Assembly (NCBI GenBank): GCA_030758115.1
Contig: JANREX010000030.1
Coordinates: 45,431 to 109,430, forward strand
Direction of reading: 5' to 3'
Origin: Paracoccaceae bacterium
GTDB lineage: Bacteria; Pseudomonadota; Alphaproteobacteria; Rhodobacterales; Rhodobacteraceae
Length of the DNA: 64,000 bases
The position numbers and the translations under genes were made by a program. Each line of letters starts with the position of its first letter. Position 1 is the first letter of the stretch. Shown piece by piece: positions 45,597 to 54,669 of this stretch. The notes beneath the pieces are model-generated. The model saw only the letters and a list, made by a program, of their open reading frames with translations, was not told the origin of the DNA and did no database searches.

Positions 45597-47111
45597 TTAC
45601 TTCTTCTTTCCGAAACCGCTCAGCCCGCCGGGCAGCTTCATGCCACCCAGACCGCCCAGCCCGCCCAAGCCGCCGGGCAACTTGTTGCCCATCGCCTTGG
45701 CGGCCGCTTCCAGCGCCTTGGGGTCCATCTGCGCGGGATCCATCCCCTCGGGCATGCCGCCCTTGCCCATCATGCCCTTCATCGCCTGCTTGAGCATGCC
45801 GCCTTTGCCCATCTTGCCCATCTTCTTCATCATGTCCGCCATCTGGCGGTGCATTTTCAGAAGCCGGTTCAGATCCGACACATCAAGCCCGGCGCCCGCC
45901 GCGATCCGCTTTTTCCGGCTGGCCTGCAACAGGGCGGGGTTGGCGCGTTCCTTCTTGGTCATGGACTGGATCAGCGCGATCTGCTGTTTCAGGATGCGGT
46001 CGTCAAAGCCCGCGTCCTTCACCTGTGCCGCCATCTTGCCCATGCCGGGCATCATGCCCATGATGGATTCCATGCCGCCCATCTTCAGCATCTGTTCCAG
46101 CTGCATGCGCAGGTCGTTCATGTTGAACTGACCCTTCTGGAAGCGCTTCATCATCCGCTCGGCCTGTTCGGCCTCGATGGTTTCCTGCGCCTTCTCGACC
46201 AGCGCGACAATGTCGCCCATGCCAAGGATACGGCCCGCGACCCGCTGCGGCTCGAAGGTCTCGAGCGCGTCCATCTTCTCGCCCAGACCGACGAAGCGGA
46301 TCGGCTTGCCGGTCACCGCGCGCATCGACAGCGCCGCACCGCCGCGCCCGTCACCGTCCATCCGGGTCAGGATCACGCCCGAGATGCCCACTTTGGCGTC
46401 GAATTCCTCGGCCACTTCCACGGCCACCTGACCTGTCAGGCCATCGACCACCAGCAGCGTCTCGCGCGGCTTGACCGCGTCGCGCACATCCTCGACCTCC
46501 TGCATCAGGGTCTGGTCGATCTGCAAACGGCCCGCGGTATCCAGAAGGTAGACGTCATAGCCGCCAAGGCTGGCCTGCGTCTTGGCGCGCTTGGCGATCT
46601 GCACGGCGCTTTCGCCCGCCACGATCGGCAGCGTATCCACCCCGATCTGCTGACCCAGGATCTGCAACTGCTGCATGGCGGCCGGGCGGTAGATGTCCAG
46701 CGAGGCCATCAGCACCCGCTTGCCATCCCGCTCCTTCAGCCGCTTGGCCAGCTTGCCGGTGGTGGTGGTCTTGCCCGAACCCTGCAGACCGACCATCAGG
46801 ATCGGGGCAGGGGGATTGTCGATCTTCAGCGCGCCGGGATCTTCGGACCCTGTCAGCGTGTCGACCAGCGCATCATGCACGATCTTGACGACCTGCTGGC
46901 CGGGTGTCACCGATTTCGTCACCGCCTGGCCGGTGGCCTTGGCCTGCACCGCCGCCACGAAATCGCGCGCCACGGGCAGCGACACATCCGCCTCCAGCAG
47001 GGCGACACGCACCTCGCGCAGGGCGGTCTTCACATCCTCTTCGGACAGCGCACCCTGCCGGGTCAGCCGGTCAAAGACACCAGAGAGGCGTTCGGACAGA
47101 TTTTCAAACAT
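45597..47111 (-). CDS. ffh: Signal recognition particle GTPase Ffh
   Basis: This 504-residue protein has the helical N domain, the GTPase domain with GLQGSGKTTTTGKLAK near residue 107 and DTAGRLQID near 188, and a methionine-rich M domain that binds SRP RNA and signal peptides. The C-terminal glycine-rich tail is usual in Rhodobacterales. The start at MFENLSERL is the family start. It leads the leftward unit that includes rpsP, rimM, trmD and rplS. Confidence 0.96.
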   Translation of the reverse strand: MFENLSERLSGVFDRLTRQGALSEEDVKTALREVRVALLEADVSLPVARDFVAAVQAKATGQAVTKSVTPGQQVVKIVHDALVDTLTGSEDPGALKIDNPPAPILMVGLQGSGKTTTTGKLAKRLKERDGKRVLMASLDIYRPAAMQQLQILGQQIGVDTLPIVAGESAVQIAKRAKTQASLGGYDVYLLDTAGRLQIDQTLMQEVEDVRDAVKPRETLLVVDGLTGQVAVEVAEEFDAKVGISGVILTRMDGDGRGGAALSMRAVTGKPIRFVGLGEKMDALETFEPQRVAGRILGMGDIVALVEKAQETIEAEQAERMMKRFQKGQFNMNDLRMQLEQMLKMGGMESIMGMMPGMGKMAAQVKDAGFDDRILKQQIALIQSMTKKERANPALLQASRKKRIAAGAGLDVSDLNRLLKMHRQMADMMKKMGKMGKGGMLKQAMKGMMGKGGMPEGMDPAQMDPKALEAAAKAMGNKLPGGLGGLGGLGGMKLPGGLSGFGKKK

Positions 47112-47491
47112 CTCGACGGCTCCTTTGCCCGTTGCGATATGACACCCCAGATAGGAAGGTGCCGGCCCATTTGCCAGACGGCAGCCCGTTCCGGGCCCCG
47201 CGTGTCCCATGTCCAAGGCGTCAAAACCGAAATGGCCCCCGTGGGCGCAACGCGCTGACGGGGGGCGATCCCGGGCCAAGCCCATGGGACCGGAAGTTCT
47301 GACAGACCTCCGGGATGGCGCAGGCTTTAGGCGCGCGGCCGGGCAGAGTCAAGCAGCAAGCCCCGGAACCCCGCTTTCGCTGCCCCCGCTTTCACCCTTG
47401 TCTTCGCGCCTTGCCCGCGTTTCTATCGCGATATGTTCGCTGGCGCACAGATCAGCCCCGACCGCGACCCAAGCCCAAGGAGACCCCGCCA
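47112..47491. other. Divergent intergenic region, ffh / lysR
   Basis: These 380 GC-rich bases separate ffh from the LysR gene and should hold both promoters. No gene is convincing. A CCGGAAG-containing stretch near 47285-47300 recalls an SRP RNA tip but lacks the GGAAGCAGC signature. Confidence 0.4.
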
Positions 47492-48403
47492 ATGGATAAC
47501 TGGGACGAGATCCGCACAGCCTATCACGTGGCCCGGCTGGGGACGGTCAGCGGCGCGGCCGAAGTGCTGGGCGTGCACCATGCCACCGTGATTCGCCATA
47601 TCGACGCATTGGAACAGCGCCTTGGCGTCAAACTGTTCCAGCGCCACCCGCGTGGTTACACCGCGACCGAGGCGGGCGAGGATCTGTTGCGCGTGGCCGC
47701 GGCCACGGATGACCAGTTCGCCCAGCTGGCCGGGCGCATCAAGGGGCGCGGTCAGGACGTGACGGGCGAGCTGGTGATCACCTCGCTGGCCGGCCTCGAC
47801 GGTCTGATCCTGCCGGTGCTGTCCGCCTTTCGCGCGGCCCATCCCGGCATCGTGCTGCGCTACCTGACCGGCGAGCGCCTGTTCCGCCTCGAGTATGGCG
47901 AGGCGCATGTGGCGATCCGCGCCGGCGCCGTGCCCGACCAGCCCGACAACGTGGTCCAACCCTTCATCCGCATGTCCCCCGCGCTTTATGCAGCCCCCGC
48001 CTATGCGGACCGGCACGGTCTGCCCGATACCCCGGAGGATCTGACCCGTCATTTCTTCGTCGCCAATGACGATCGCGCCAACCGCGCGCCCTTCAACCAG
48101 TGGCTCTGGAACACGATCCCGCAGGACAATGTCATCTTCCGCAGCACCGACATGAGTGCGCTGGCAATGGCCGTGGTGCGTGGCATGGGCATCGGTTTTC
48201 TCAGCCAGTGGGAGGCCGACGCCCATCCCGAGCTTCTGGAAATCGCACCAGCCCGCCCCGAATGGGAGGCCCCCCTGTGGCTGGTCACCCATGTCGATCT
48301 GCATCGCACGACCAAGGTGCAAAGCTTCCTGTCCTTCCTCAAGGCTCATGCGCGCGGCCTCTACCCCGAGGCGGGCGCGGCCATCGGACCCGACGCGCCA
48401 TGA
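47492..48403 (+). CDS. LysR-family transcriptional regulator
   Basis: This 303-residue LysR protein has the N-terminal helix-turn-helix (LGTVSGAAEVLGVHHATVIRHIDALEQRLGVKLFQR, residues about 16-50) and a C-terminal substrate-binding domain. The start at MDNWDEIRTAY has AAGGAG upstream. It overlaps the next gene by 4 bases (ATGA), so it is co-transcribed with the EamA transporter and probably controls it. The effector is unknown. Confidence 0.87.
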   Translation: MDNWDEIRTAYHVARLGTVSGAAEVLGVHHATVIRHIDALEQRLGVKLFQRHPRGYTATEAGEDLLRVAAATDDQFAQLAGRIKGRGQDVTGELVITSLAGLDGLILPVLSAFRAAHPGIVLRYLTGERLFRLEYGEAHVAIRAGAVPDQPDNVVQPFIRMSPALYAAPAYADRHGLPDTPEDLTRHFFVANDDRANRAPFNQWLWNTIPQDNVIFRSTDMSALAMAVVRGMGIGFLSQWEADAHPELLEIAPARPEWEAPLWLVTHVDLHRTTKVQSFLSFLKAHARGLYPEAGAAIGPDAP

Positions 48404-49308
48404 CCGGGCAGGCGCGCGGCCACCTGGCGATGCTGACCTTTTCGGCCCTGGTCGCGGGCAGCTTTTCGCTGGGTGTGCTGGCAGCCCCCCATATCGACCC
48501 CGCCGCCCTGACCGCGCTGCGCTTCTGGCTGGCTGCCGCCATCGTCGGCACGGCGGCGGCGCTGACCACGGGCTTTCCCCGCCGCGCCCTGCAGGCGCCT
48601 TGGCGCTACCTTCTGCTCGGCGGCACTTTCGGCATCTATTTCGTGCTGATGTTCGAAGGTCTCAAGACCGCACAGGCCGTGTCGGCCTCGGCTGTCTTTA
48701 CCCTCACCCCGGTCATCTCGGGGATCGCGGGCTGGTTCCTGCTGCGCCAGGTGACCACGCCGCGCATGGCGCTGGCGCTGGCCATCGGGGCCACTGGGGC
48801 GGTCTGGGTGATCTTTCGGGCCGATCTGGCGGCGCTCGCCCGGTTCGAGATCGGCAAGGGCGAGGCGATCTTCTTCTTCGGCTGCATCGCCCATGCCGTC
48901 TACACGCCCATGGTGCGCCGGCTGAACCGGGGCGAGCCGCCGGTGGTCTTCACATTCGGCATGCTCCTCGGTGGCGGCCTGCTGGTCACCGCCTGGGGCT
49001 GGCCCGCGATCCGCGCGACCGATTGGGCCGGTCTGCCCGGCATCGTCTGGATCACGCTGGCCTATGTTTCGATCTTCGCCAGCGCCGGCACTTTCGTGCT
49101 GCTGCAATACGCCACGCTGCATCTGCCCTCGGCCAAGGTGATGGCCTACACCTACCTCACGCCCAGCTGGGTGATCGCGCTGGAATTTGCCCTCGGCAAC
49201 GGGCTGCCCACGCCCTGGGTGCTGGGCGGTGTCGCGCTGACCGTTCTGGCGCTCCTGATGCTGCTGCGCGACGACGAGGCGAAAGCGCCGCTGCCTCAGT
49301 CACCCTGA
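48400..49308 (+). CDS. EamA/DMT-family transporter
   Basis: This 302-residue protein has ten hydrophobic segments and two EamA repeats, for example SASAVFTLTPVISGIAGW near residue 93 and YVSIFASAGTFVLLQYATLHL near 224. It is a drug/metabolite exporter by family, with no assignable substrate. Its end overlaps the convergent ArsR-type gene by 13 bases. Confidence 0.87.
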   Translation: MTGQARGHLAMLTFSALVAGSFSLGVLAAPHIDPAALTALRFWLAAAIVGTAAALTTGFPRRALQAPWRYLLLGGTFGIYFVLMFEGLKTAQAVSASAVFTLTPVISGIAGWFLLRQVTTPRMALALAIGATGAVWVIFRADLAALARFEIGKGEAIFFFGCIAHAVYTPMVRRLNRGEPPVVFTFGMLLGGGLLVTAWGWPAIRATDWAGLPGIVWITLAYVSIFASAGTFVLLQYATLHLPSAKVMAYTYLTPSWVIALEFALGNGLPTPWVLGGVALTVLALLMLLRDDEAKAPLPQSP

Positions 49309-49649
49309 AGGGGGGCCTCGCTTCCGTCCTGCCGCAGCTCCGCCTCCAGGAAACGCTCGAAAGCATCCAGGTTCACCGGTTCGAACTGCCCGAACCCCTG
49401 CATCCAGACACTGGCGGTGCGCAGCGCATCGGGTTCCAGCTTGCACCATTTCACGCGGCCGCGCTTTTCCTGCGTGATCAGCCCGGCGCCCGCCAGAATG
49501 GCCAGATGCTTGGATATCCCCGCAAGGCTCATCGCGAAGGGCTCTGCCACATCGGTCACGGCCATGTCATCCTCCAGCAACATCGTCAGGATGGCGCGGC
49601 GGGTCGGATCGGCCAGGGCGGCAAAGACGGTGTCAAGCGGGTCGGTCAT
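49296..49649 (-). CDS. ArsR-family regulator
   Basis: This 117-residue winged-helix protein begins DTVFAALADPTRRAILTMLLEDDMAV, typical of metal-independent ArsR regulators usually linked to SRPBCC-type genes. The recognition helix lies near SLAGISKHLAILAGAGL. A perfect inverted repeat lies 31 bases before its start codon. Metal-binding cysteines are absent. Confidence 0.87.
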   Translation of the reverse strand: MTDPLDTVFAALADPTRRAILTMLLEDDMAVTDVAEPFAMSLAGISKHLAILAGAGLITQEKRGRVKWCKLEPDALRTASVWMQGFGQFEPVNLDAFERFLEAELRQDGSEAPLQGD

Positions 49650-49679
49650 GACGCCATTAAGCCCGCGCCCGGCGGATCG

Positions 49680-49695
49680 TCAACCGGATGGTTGA
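49680..49695. promoter_or_regulatory. Likely ArsR-type operator
   Basis: TCAACC-GGAT-GGTTGA is a perfect 6-bp inverted repeat with a 4-base centre in front of the ArsR-type gene. The form is typical for autoregulated ArsR operators. Confidence 0.55.
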
Positions 49696-49747
49696 ATATG
49701 CCGATCCCGCGCCCGCATCCGCCACGGCGGCTGCGACAGAGTCCCGC

Positions 49748-49774
49748 GCCTGTTTCTTCTTGCTATAAATATCC
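49748..49774 (+). repeat. Interspersed short repeat, family A, copy 5
   Basis: It contains CTGTTTCTTCTTGC, two bases, then TAAATATCC. It lies between the divergent arsR-type and atpI genes, so not only at 3' ends. Confidence 0.6.
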
Positions 49775-49891
49775 AATAAAACAAAGGCTTGTGCCGGGTG
49801 CCGCGCTGCGGCAGGGGTGCTTGACTCATGGCCGCCCTGCGCATAGCAATGCGCCAACCATCCATGGGGGTGCGACAGGGGGTGCTTTGGC

Positions 49892-50227
49892 ATGACCGAT
49901 CCCGATCAGCAGCGGCAACTGGCCGAGCTTGACGCAAGGATCGCGGCGGCGAAAGCGGCCCAGGCGCCCAAGCCCCGCGCGGATGAACACTACTCGCAGG
50001 CCAACCTGGCCTGGCGCATGGTGATCGAACTCGTGGCCGGTCTGGGGATCGGTTTCGGCATCGGATACGGGCTGGACAGCCTGTTCGGGACCCTCCCGAT
50101 CTTCCTGGTGCTCTTTACATTGCTGGGCCTTGCGGCAGGGGTGAAGACGATGCTCCGCTCCGCGCAAGAGATCCAGAAGGACAAGCTGGCCCAAGAGGCC
50201 GACAAGACAGGTGCCCCGCGGGGCTGA
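49892..50227 (+). CDS. atpI: ATP synthase accessory protein AtpI/AtpZ
   Basis: This 111-residue small membrane protein has two hydrophobic segments ([19 protein letters not shown] near residue 43 and [15 protein letters not shown] near 74). AtpI proteins are linked with c-ring assembly or ion supply. It leads the F0 operon, 17 bases before atpB. Confidence 0.88.
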   Translation: MTDPDQQRQLAELDARIAAAKAAQAPKPRADEHYSQANLAWRMVIELVAGLGIGFGIGYGLDSLFGTLPIFLVLFTLLGLAAGVKTMLRSAQEIQKDKLAQEADKTGAPRG

Positions 50228-50244
50228 CGGCAAGAGGACAAGTC

Positions 50245-50997
50245 ATGGCGACGGACGCAAATGCAGAAGGCGGTCTGGTGTTCCACCCGATGGACCAGTT
50301 CATCGTGAAGCCGCTTTTCGGTGGCGACGCGGTACATTGGTACACCCCCACCAACGCGACGCTCTGGATGGTGCTGGCGATCGTCGGCATCACCGCGATG
50401 CTGGTGCTGGGCACCTCGCGCCGCGCCATCATCCCCTCGCGCAGCCAGTCCATCGGCGAACTGGCCTATGGCTTCATCTACAAGATGGTCGAGGACGTGA
50501 CCGGCAAGGACGGGGTCAAGTATTTCCCCTACATCATGACGCTGTTCATGTTCATCGTCTTCTCGAACTTCCTGGGCCTGCTGCCCATGGCCTTCACGCC
50601 GACCAGCCACATCGCCGTCACCGCCGTCATGGCCTTCGCCGTGTTCATCGCGGTCACCGTGCTGGGCTTCGTCAAGAACGGCGCGTCCTTCCTCGGCCTT
50701 TTCTGGGTGTCCAGCGCGCCGCTGGCGCTGCGCCCGATCCTGGCGCTGATCGAGATCATCAGCTACTTCGTGCGCCCGGTCAGCCATTCCATCCGTCTTG
50801 CGGGCAACATGATGGCCGGTCACGCCGTGATCAAGGTCTTCGCCGGCTTCGCCGCGATCACCGCCATCGCGCCGCTGTCGGTCGTGGCCATCACCGCCAT
50901 GTACGGGCTCGAGGTTCTGGTGTCCTTCATCCAGGCCTACGTCTTTACCATCCTGACCTGTGTCTACCTCAAGGATGCACTGCATCCGCACCACTGA
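50245..50997 (+). CDS. atpB: ATP synthase F0 subunit a
   Basis: This 250-residue polytopic subunit has the essential arginine in [15 protein letters not shown] near residue 188 and [17 protein letters not shown] near 108. It forms the proton half-channels next to the c-ring. It lies in the atpI-B-E-F'-F operon. Confidence 0.96.
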   Translation: MATDANAEGGLVFHPMDQFIVKPLFGGDAVHWYTPTNATLWMVLAIVGITAMLVLGTSRRAIIPSRSQSIGELAYGFIYKMVEDVTGKDGVKYFPYIMTLFMFIVFSNFLGLLPMAFTPTSHIAVTAVMAFAVFIAVTVLGFVKNGASFLGLFWVSSAPLALRPILALIEIISYFVRPVSHSIRLAGNMMAGHAVIKVFAGFAAITAIAPLSVVAITAMYGLEVLVSFIQAYVFTILTCVYLKDALHPHH

Positions 50998-51014
50998 CGC
51001 GGGATAATGAATAC

Positions 51015-51036
51015 CGGGGCGGCAGTGTCCGCCCCG
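51015..51036 (+). promoter_or_regulatory. Hairpin before atpE
   Basis: CGGGGCGG pairs perfectly with CCGCCCCG around a 6-base loop in the atpB-atpE gap. There is no T-run after it, so an mRNA-processing or stability role is more likely than termination. Confidence 0.5.
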
Positions 51037-51074
51037 TACCCTGATCACCACCATTCCATCGTAAGGAGAAAATC

Positions 51075-51311
51075 ATGGAAGGCGATATCGTACAAATGGG
51101 CGCATACATCGGCGCGGGTCTGGCATGCATGGGCATGGGCGGCGCGGCAGTCGGTGTGGGCAATGTGGCCGGCAACTACCTGGCGGGCGCCCTGCGCAAC
51201 CCGTCGGCCGCAGCAGGTCAGACCGCGACCCTGTTCATCGGCATCGCATTTGCAGAAGCTCTGGGGATCTTCTCGTTCCTCGTCGCTCTGCTGCTGATGT
51301 TCGCCGTCTGA
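51075..51311 (+). CDS. atpE: ATP synthase F0 subunit c
   Basis: This 78-residue proteolipid has two helices. [19 protein letters not shown] forms the polar loop, and the ion-binding carboxylate is E61 in [11 protein letters not shown]. It forms the rotor ring. It lies between two GC-rich hairpins, which may raise its share of transcripts relative to neighbours. Confidence 0.96.
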   Translation: MEGDIVQMGAYIGAGLACMGMGGAAVGVGNVAGNYLAGALRNPSAAAGQTATLFIGIAFAEALGIFSFLVALLLMFAV

Positions 51312-51337
51312 GCCCTGACGGAACATATCCTTACGCG

Positions 51338-51362
51338 CGGATGGGCCTTTGCGGCCCATCCG
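51338..51362 (+). promoter_or_regulatory. Hairpin after atpE
   Basis: A perfect 10-bp stem (CGGATGGGCC with GGCCCATCCG, 5-base loop) lies between atpE and atpF'. It is not followed by a T-run. It may stabilise the atpE message or partly attenuate the b subunits. Confidence 0.5.
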
Positions 51363-51395
51363 TTGTAACAGGCAAGTTTCCCTAGGGAGAACGAC

Positions 51396-51917
51396 ATGGC
51401 AACCGAACCGCATGGCGCAGAGTCCGCACCGGGCATGCCTCAGCTGGACTTCTCGACCTATGGCAACCAGATCTTCTGGCTGCTGCTCACGCTTGTCGTG
51501 ATCTATTTCATCCTGTCGCGCATTGCGCTGCCGCGTATCGGCGCGGTTCTGGCCGAGCGTCAGGGCACCATCACGAATGACATCGCCGCGGCCGAGAACC
51601 TCAAGGCCAAGGCTGTCGAGGCGGAAGCCGCCTACAACAAGGCGCTGGCCGATGCCCGCGTCGAGGCGAACCGCATCATTGCCGAAACCAAGGCAGAGAT
51701 TCAGGCGGATCTGGACAAGGCCATCGCCAAGGCCGATGCCGAGATCGCCGCAAAAGCGGCCGAGGGCGAAAAAGCCATCGCCGCGATCCGCGCCAGCGCC
51801 CTGGAAAACGTCACCGACGTTGCCAAGGACACGGCCAAGGAAATCGTCGCCGCAATGGGTGGCACCGCAGATGCGCGCAGCGTCACCGCGGCCGTCAACG
51901 CCCGGATGAAAGGCTAA
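51396..51917 (+). CDS. atpG: ATP synthase F0 subunit b'
   Basis: This 173-residue protein has a single N-terminal membrane helix ([28 protein letters not shown], about residues 24-51) followed by a long charged Ala/Glu/Lys coiled coil. It pairs with subunit b as a heterodimeric stator, as in photosynthetic and other alphaproteobacteria. It is 5 bases before atpF. Confidence 0.92.
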   Translation: MATEPHGAESAPGMPQLDFSTYGNQIFWLLLTLVVIYFILSRIALPRIGAVLAERQGTITNDIAAAENLKAKAVEAEAAYNKALADARVEANRIIAETKAEIQADLDKAIAKADAEIAAKAAEGEKAIAAIRASALENVTDVAKDTAKEIVAAMGGTADARSVTAAVNARMKG

Positions 51918-51922
51918 CCAAG

Positions 51923-52483
51923 ATGAGACAGCTGATCCTCGTCCCCGCCCTTCTTCTGGCAGCAAGCCCGGCATTCGCGGCAGGCGGTCCTTTCTTCTCG
52001 CTGAAGAACACCGACTTTGTCGTGCTTCTGGCTTTCCTGCTGTTCATCGGCGTCCTGTACTATTTCAAGGTCCCCGGCCTGATCGGTGGTCTTCTGGACA
52101 AGCGCGCCGACACCATCCGTGGTGAGCTGGAAGAAGCCCGCGCCCTGCGCGAGGAAGCCCAGACGCTGCTGGCCTCCTACGAGCGCAAGCAGAAGGAAGT
52201 GCAGGAGCAGGCCGACCGCATCATCGCACAGGCCAAGGACGAAGCCGCGACCGCAGCAGAGCAGGCCAAGGCCGATCTGCAGAAGTCCATCGCGCGCCGC
52301 ATCGCCGCCGCAGAGGACCAGATCGCATCGGCCGAAGCCGCCGCGATCAAGGAAGTCCGCGACCGTGCCGTCGTCATCGCGATCGGTGCCGCCCGCGATG
52401 TCATCGCAAAGCAGATGACTGCCGCAGACGGCAACAAGCTGATCGAAGAAGGCATCGATGTTGTGGACGCCAAGCTGCACTAA
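51923..52483 (+). CDS. atpF: ATP synthase F0 subunit b
   Basis: This 186-residue protein has an N-terminal hydrophobic leader ending ASPAFAAGG, then a membrane segment (FVVLLAFLLFIGVLYYF) and a long coiled coil beginning LDKRADTIRGELEEAR. It forms the peripheral stalk with b'. It is the last gene of the operon and is followed by an intrinsic terminator. Confidence 0.94.
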   Translation: MRQLILVPALLLAASPAFAAGGPFFSLKNTDFVVLLAFLLFIGVLYYFKVPGLIGGLLDKRADTIRGELEEARALREEAQTLLASYERKQKEVQEQADRIIAQAKDEAATAAEQAKADLQKSIARRIAAAEDQIASAEAAAIKEVRDRAVVIAIGAARDVIAKQMTAADGNKLIEEGIDVVDAKLH

Positions 52484-52507
52484 GCCGCGTCACGATCATT
52501 AGACAGA

Positions 52508-52538
52508 AAAACCCCGCATCGACAGATGCGGGGTTTTT
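52508..52538 (+). terminator. Intrinsic terminator after atpF
   Basis: ACCCCGCATC pairs with GATGCGGGGT around GACA, preceded by an A-run and followed by a T-run. It ends the F0 operon and can also serve the convergent GntR gene. Confidence 0.92.
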
Positions 52539-52590
52539 TCATTGCACCTCTTGATCGCAGCTCATGCCGGATGGACCCAGCCCGGCGGGG

Positions 52591-53358
52591 TCAGCGACGC
52601 TGCTCATGCTCGTAGCGCTGGCGTGCGATATCCTCGTGACGTTCGGATTTCTTCTGCTCGATCAGCGCGTTTTCCACGAAAGTCAGGTGATCCTCCACCG
52701 CGCGGCGCGCGGCGGCCGGATCGCGGGCCTGGATCGCCTCGTTGATGGCGCGGTGCTGCTCCAGCAGGTTGTCGCGGATGCTGCGTTGCCGGAACATCAG
52801 TTGCCGATTGTAGAAGACGCCCTGCCGCAACAGGTCATACATCGACCGCATCATGTGCAGCATGATGACATTGTGACTGGCCTCGATGATCGACAGGTGG
52901 AAATCCGCATCCAGCAGCGCCTCATCCGCCGGGTCGCGCTTGCTATGCGCGGCCAGCATCTTGTCGAAGATCGCCTGGATCACCCGCAGATCGGTGTCTG
53001 ACGCCAGACGCGCCGCGCGTTCAGCCGCCAGCCCCTCCATGTCGCGGCGAAAGCCGATATAATCCAGCACGGCTTCCTCGTGATCGGCGAACAGCCGCGT
53101 CAGCGCGGGCGAGAATGCCCCGCCCAGCACATCGGCCACATAGATGCCCGCGCCCGCCTTGCTGGTCAGCAGACCCTTCTGCTGCAACTCGGCAACCGCT
53201 TCGCGCAACGAGGGGCGCGAAATGCCCATGCGCTCGGACAGCTCCCGCTCGGACGGAAGGCGTTCGCCGGGGCGCAGGATACCGCGCAGGATCAGCAGCT
53301 CGATCTGATGGGTGACCGAGGTCGATATTTTCTCGGGCTGGACCGAACGGAAGGGCAT
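52591..53358 (-). CDS. FadR-type GntR regulator (PdhR/LldR-like)
   Basis: This 255-residue regulator has an N-terminal winged helix (ILRPGERLPSERELSERMGISRPSLREAVAEL, about residues 26-58) and an FCD domain with the metal-ligand DADFHLSIIEASHN near residue 142. It is related to regulators of pyruvate or lactate metabolism. The start at MPFRSVQPEK has AGGTG upstream. It lies after lrgAB in the same direction, which fits known links of LrgAB with pyruvate, although control of lrgAB by it is inferred. Confidence 0.86.
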   Translation of the reverse strand: MPFRSVQPEKISTSVTHQIELLILRGILRPGERLPSERELSERMGISRPSLREAVAELQQKGLLTSKAGAGIYVADVLGGAFSPALTRLFADHEEAVLDYIGFRRDMEGLAAERAARLASDTDLRVIQAIFDKMLAAHSKRDPADEALLDADFHLSIIEASHNVIMLHMMRSMYDLLRQGVFYNRQLMFRQRSIRDNLLEQHRAINEAIQARDPAAARRAVEDHLTFVENALIEQKKSERHEDIARQRYEHEQRR

Positions 53359-53377
53359 ATGTTCACCTCTGATCAAT

Positions 53378-53396
53378 TGGTAAAATCATATGACCA
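53378..53396. promoter_or_regulatory. Operator-like inverted repeat before gntR
   Basis: TGGT (53378-53381) and ACCA (53393-53396) are symmetric half-sites, 11 bases apart, just upstream of the gntR start. FadR/PdhR-type proteins bind TGGT-ACCA sites. Autoregulation is likely. Confidence 0.4.
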
Positions 53397-53429
53397 CGAA
53401 TGATCCCCGACAACAGGGATTCTTGCGTC

Positions 53430-54152
53430 CTAAAGCAGCAAGGACACGACATAGGGCGCAAGGATCGCCGTCAGCATGGCATTCAATCCCATGCCGATCC
53501 CCGCAAAGGCCCCAGCGGTATCATTGACCTGAAACGCCCGCGCCGTGCCGATCCCATGCGCGGCCACCCCCACCGCAAAGCCCCGCGCGCGCCAGTCGCG
53601 AATGCGCATCAGCCGCATCAGCGGTGTCACGATCACCGCGCCGATGATGCCTGTCAGGATCACCAGCGCGGCGGTCAGCGTGGGCAGGCCGCCCAGTTGC
53701 TCGGAAATGCCGATGGCGACCGGGGCGGTGGTCGATTTGGGTGCAAGCGACAGCCAGACCGGCCCCTCGATCCCCAGCAGCCGCGCGATCCACAGCGCCG
53801 AGACGATGGCCGTCACCGATCCCGCCAGCAGCGCCGCCAGCATCGGCAGCAACGCAGGCCGGATCTGCGCGCGATTGGCATAAAGCGGCAGGGCCAGCGC
53901 CACGGTGGCGGGACCCAGCATGAAATGCACGAATTGCGCGCCCTCGAAATAGGTGGCGTAGGGCGTGCCTGTCATCCACAGCAAGCCGCCCAGCAGCATC
54001 ATCGCGGTCAGGACCGGGTTCACCACCGGATGCCGCTTGGCCCGGCGCGACAGCGCATCGCCGATCAGATAGGCCACCAGCGTGGCGGTCAGCCACAGCA
54101 GCGGCTCGCGGCTGAGGTAGGACCAGATCTCGGGCAGGGGCAGGGGGCTCAT
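53430..54152 (-). CDS. lrgB: LrgB-family membrane protein
   Basis: This 240-residue polytopic protein has many hydrophobic helices and the family block LAPKSTTAPVAIGISEQLGGLPTLTA near residue 135. LrgB works with LrgA; the pair was first described as an antiholin-like system and more recently as a pyruvate uptake system in other bacteria. It overlaps lrgA by 4 bases. Confidence 0.9.
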   Translation of the reverse strand: MSPLPLPEIWSYLSREPLLWLTATLVAYLIGDALSRRAKRHPVVNPVLTAMMLLGGLLWMTGTPYATYFEGAQFVHFMLGPATVALALPLYANRAQIRPALLPMLAALLAGSVTAIVSALWIARLLGIEGPVWLSLAPKSTTAPVAIGISEQLGGLPTLTAALVILTGIIGAVIVTPLMRLMRIRDWRARGFAVGVAAHGIGTARAFQVNDTAGAFAGIGMGLNAMLTAILAPYVVSLLL

Positions 54153-54526
54153 GGCTGCGGTCCTTCGGAGGCTTGCGCGCCCCCGTCACCGGTCAGCCGC
54201 GCGACCGCGACAAAGACCAGAACCCCCACGACCAGCGCCAGCGCGGTGCTGGCGACCAGAACCACCAACAGCGCCGGACCCGATCCGCCCAGCACGTCAA
54301 GATGGCTGATCACCCCCACACCCGCCGGCACGAACAAAAGCGACAGATGCGACAGAAGCCCCTGCGCCGTCGGCATGACCGTATCGGCCAGCCGCGACGA
54401 CAGCAGGCACCCCGCCAGCAGCAGCGCCATGCCCAGCACCGGGCCGGGTATCGGCAGGGCCAGCCCCCGCGCCAGTGTCTCTCCGGTCAGCTGGCAGATC
54501 AGCAGGATGGCAACGGCCTGGATCAT
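54149..54526 (-). CDS. lrgA: LrgA/CidA-family membrane protein
   Basis: This 125-residue protein has four hydrophobic helices and the motif LPIPGPVLGMALLLA near residue 22, typical of CidA/LrgA. The start at MIQAVAILLICQLTG has GGGAGAG upstream; a longer frame of 7 codons exists. It overlaps lrgB by 4 bases and is the first gene of the lrgAB-gntR group. Confidence 0.88.
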   Translation of the reverse strand: MIQAVAILLICQLTGETLARGLALPIPGPVLGMALLLAGCLLSSRLADTVMPTAQGLLSHLSLLFVPAGVGVISHLDVLGGSGPALLVVLVASTALALVVGVLVFVAVARLTGDGGAQASEGPQP

Positions 54527-54669
54527 CGCGGGCTCTCCCTTGGGCAATGGTTGCCGTCAGAATGCACAGGGCGCGGTCGGTTGCACAAGGACAGGATATG
54601 CCGGATCGCACAGCCTGTCGCTCTTCTCCGGTTCAGGCTTTGTTAACCGATCTCTGCGCAGATGGTGCC

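Noticed and set aside
47270..47400. Possible 4.5S SRP RNA near ffh
   Set aside because: A CCGGAAG stretch is present, but the conserved GGAAGCAGC asymmetric-loop signature and a matching long stem were not found.
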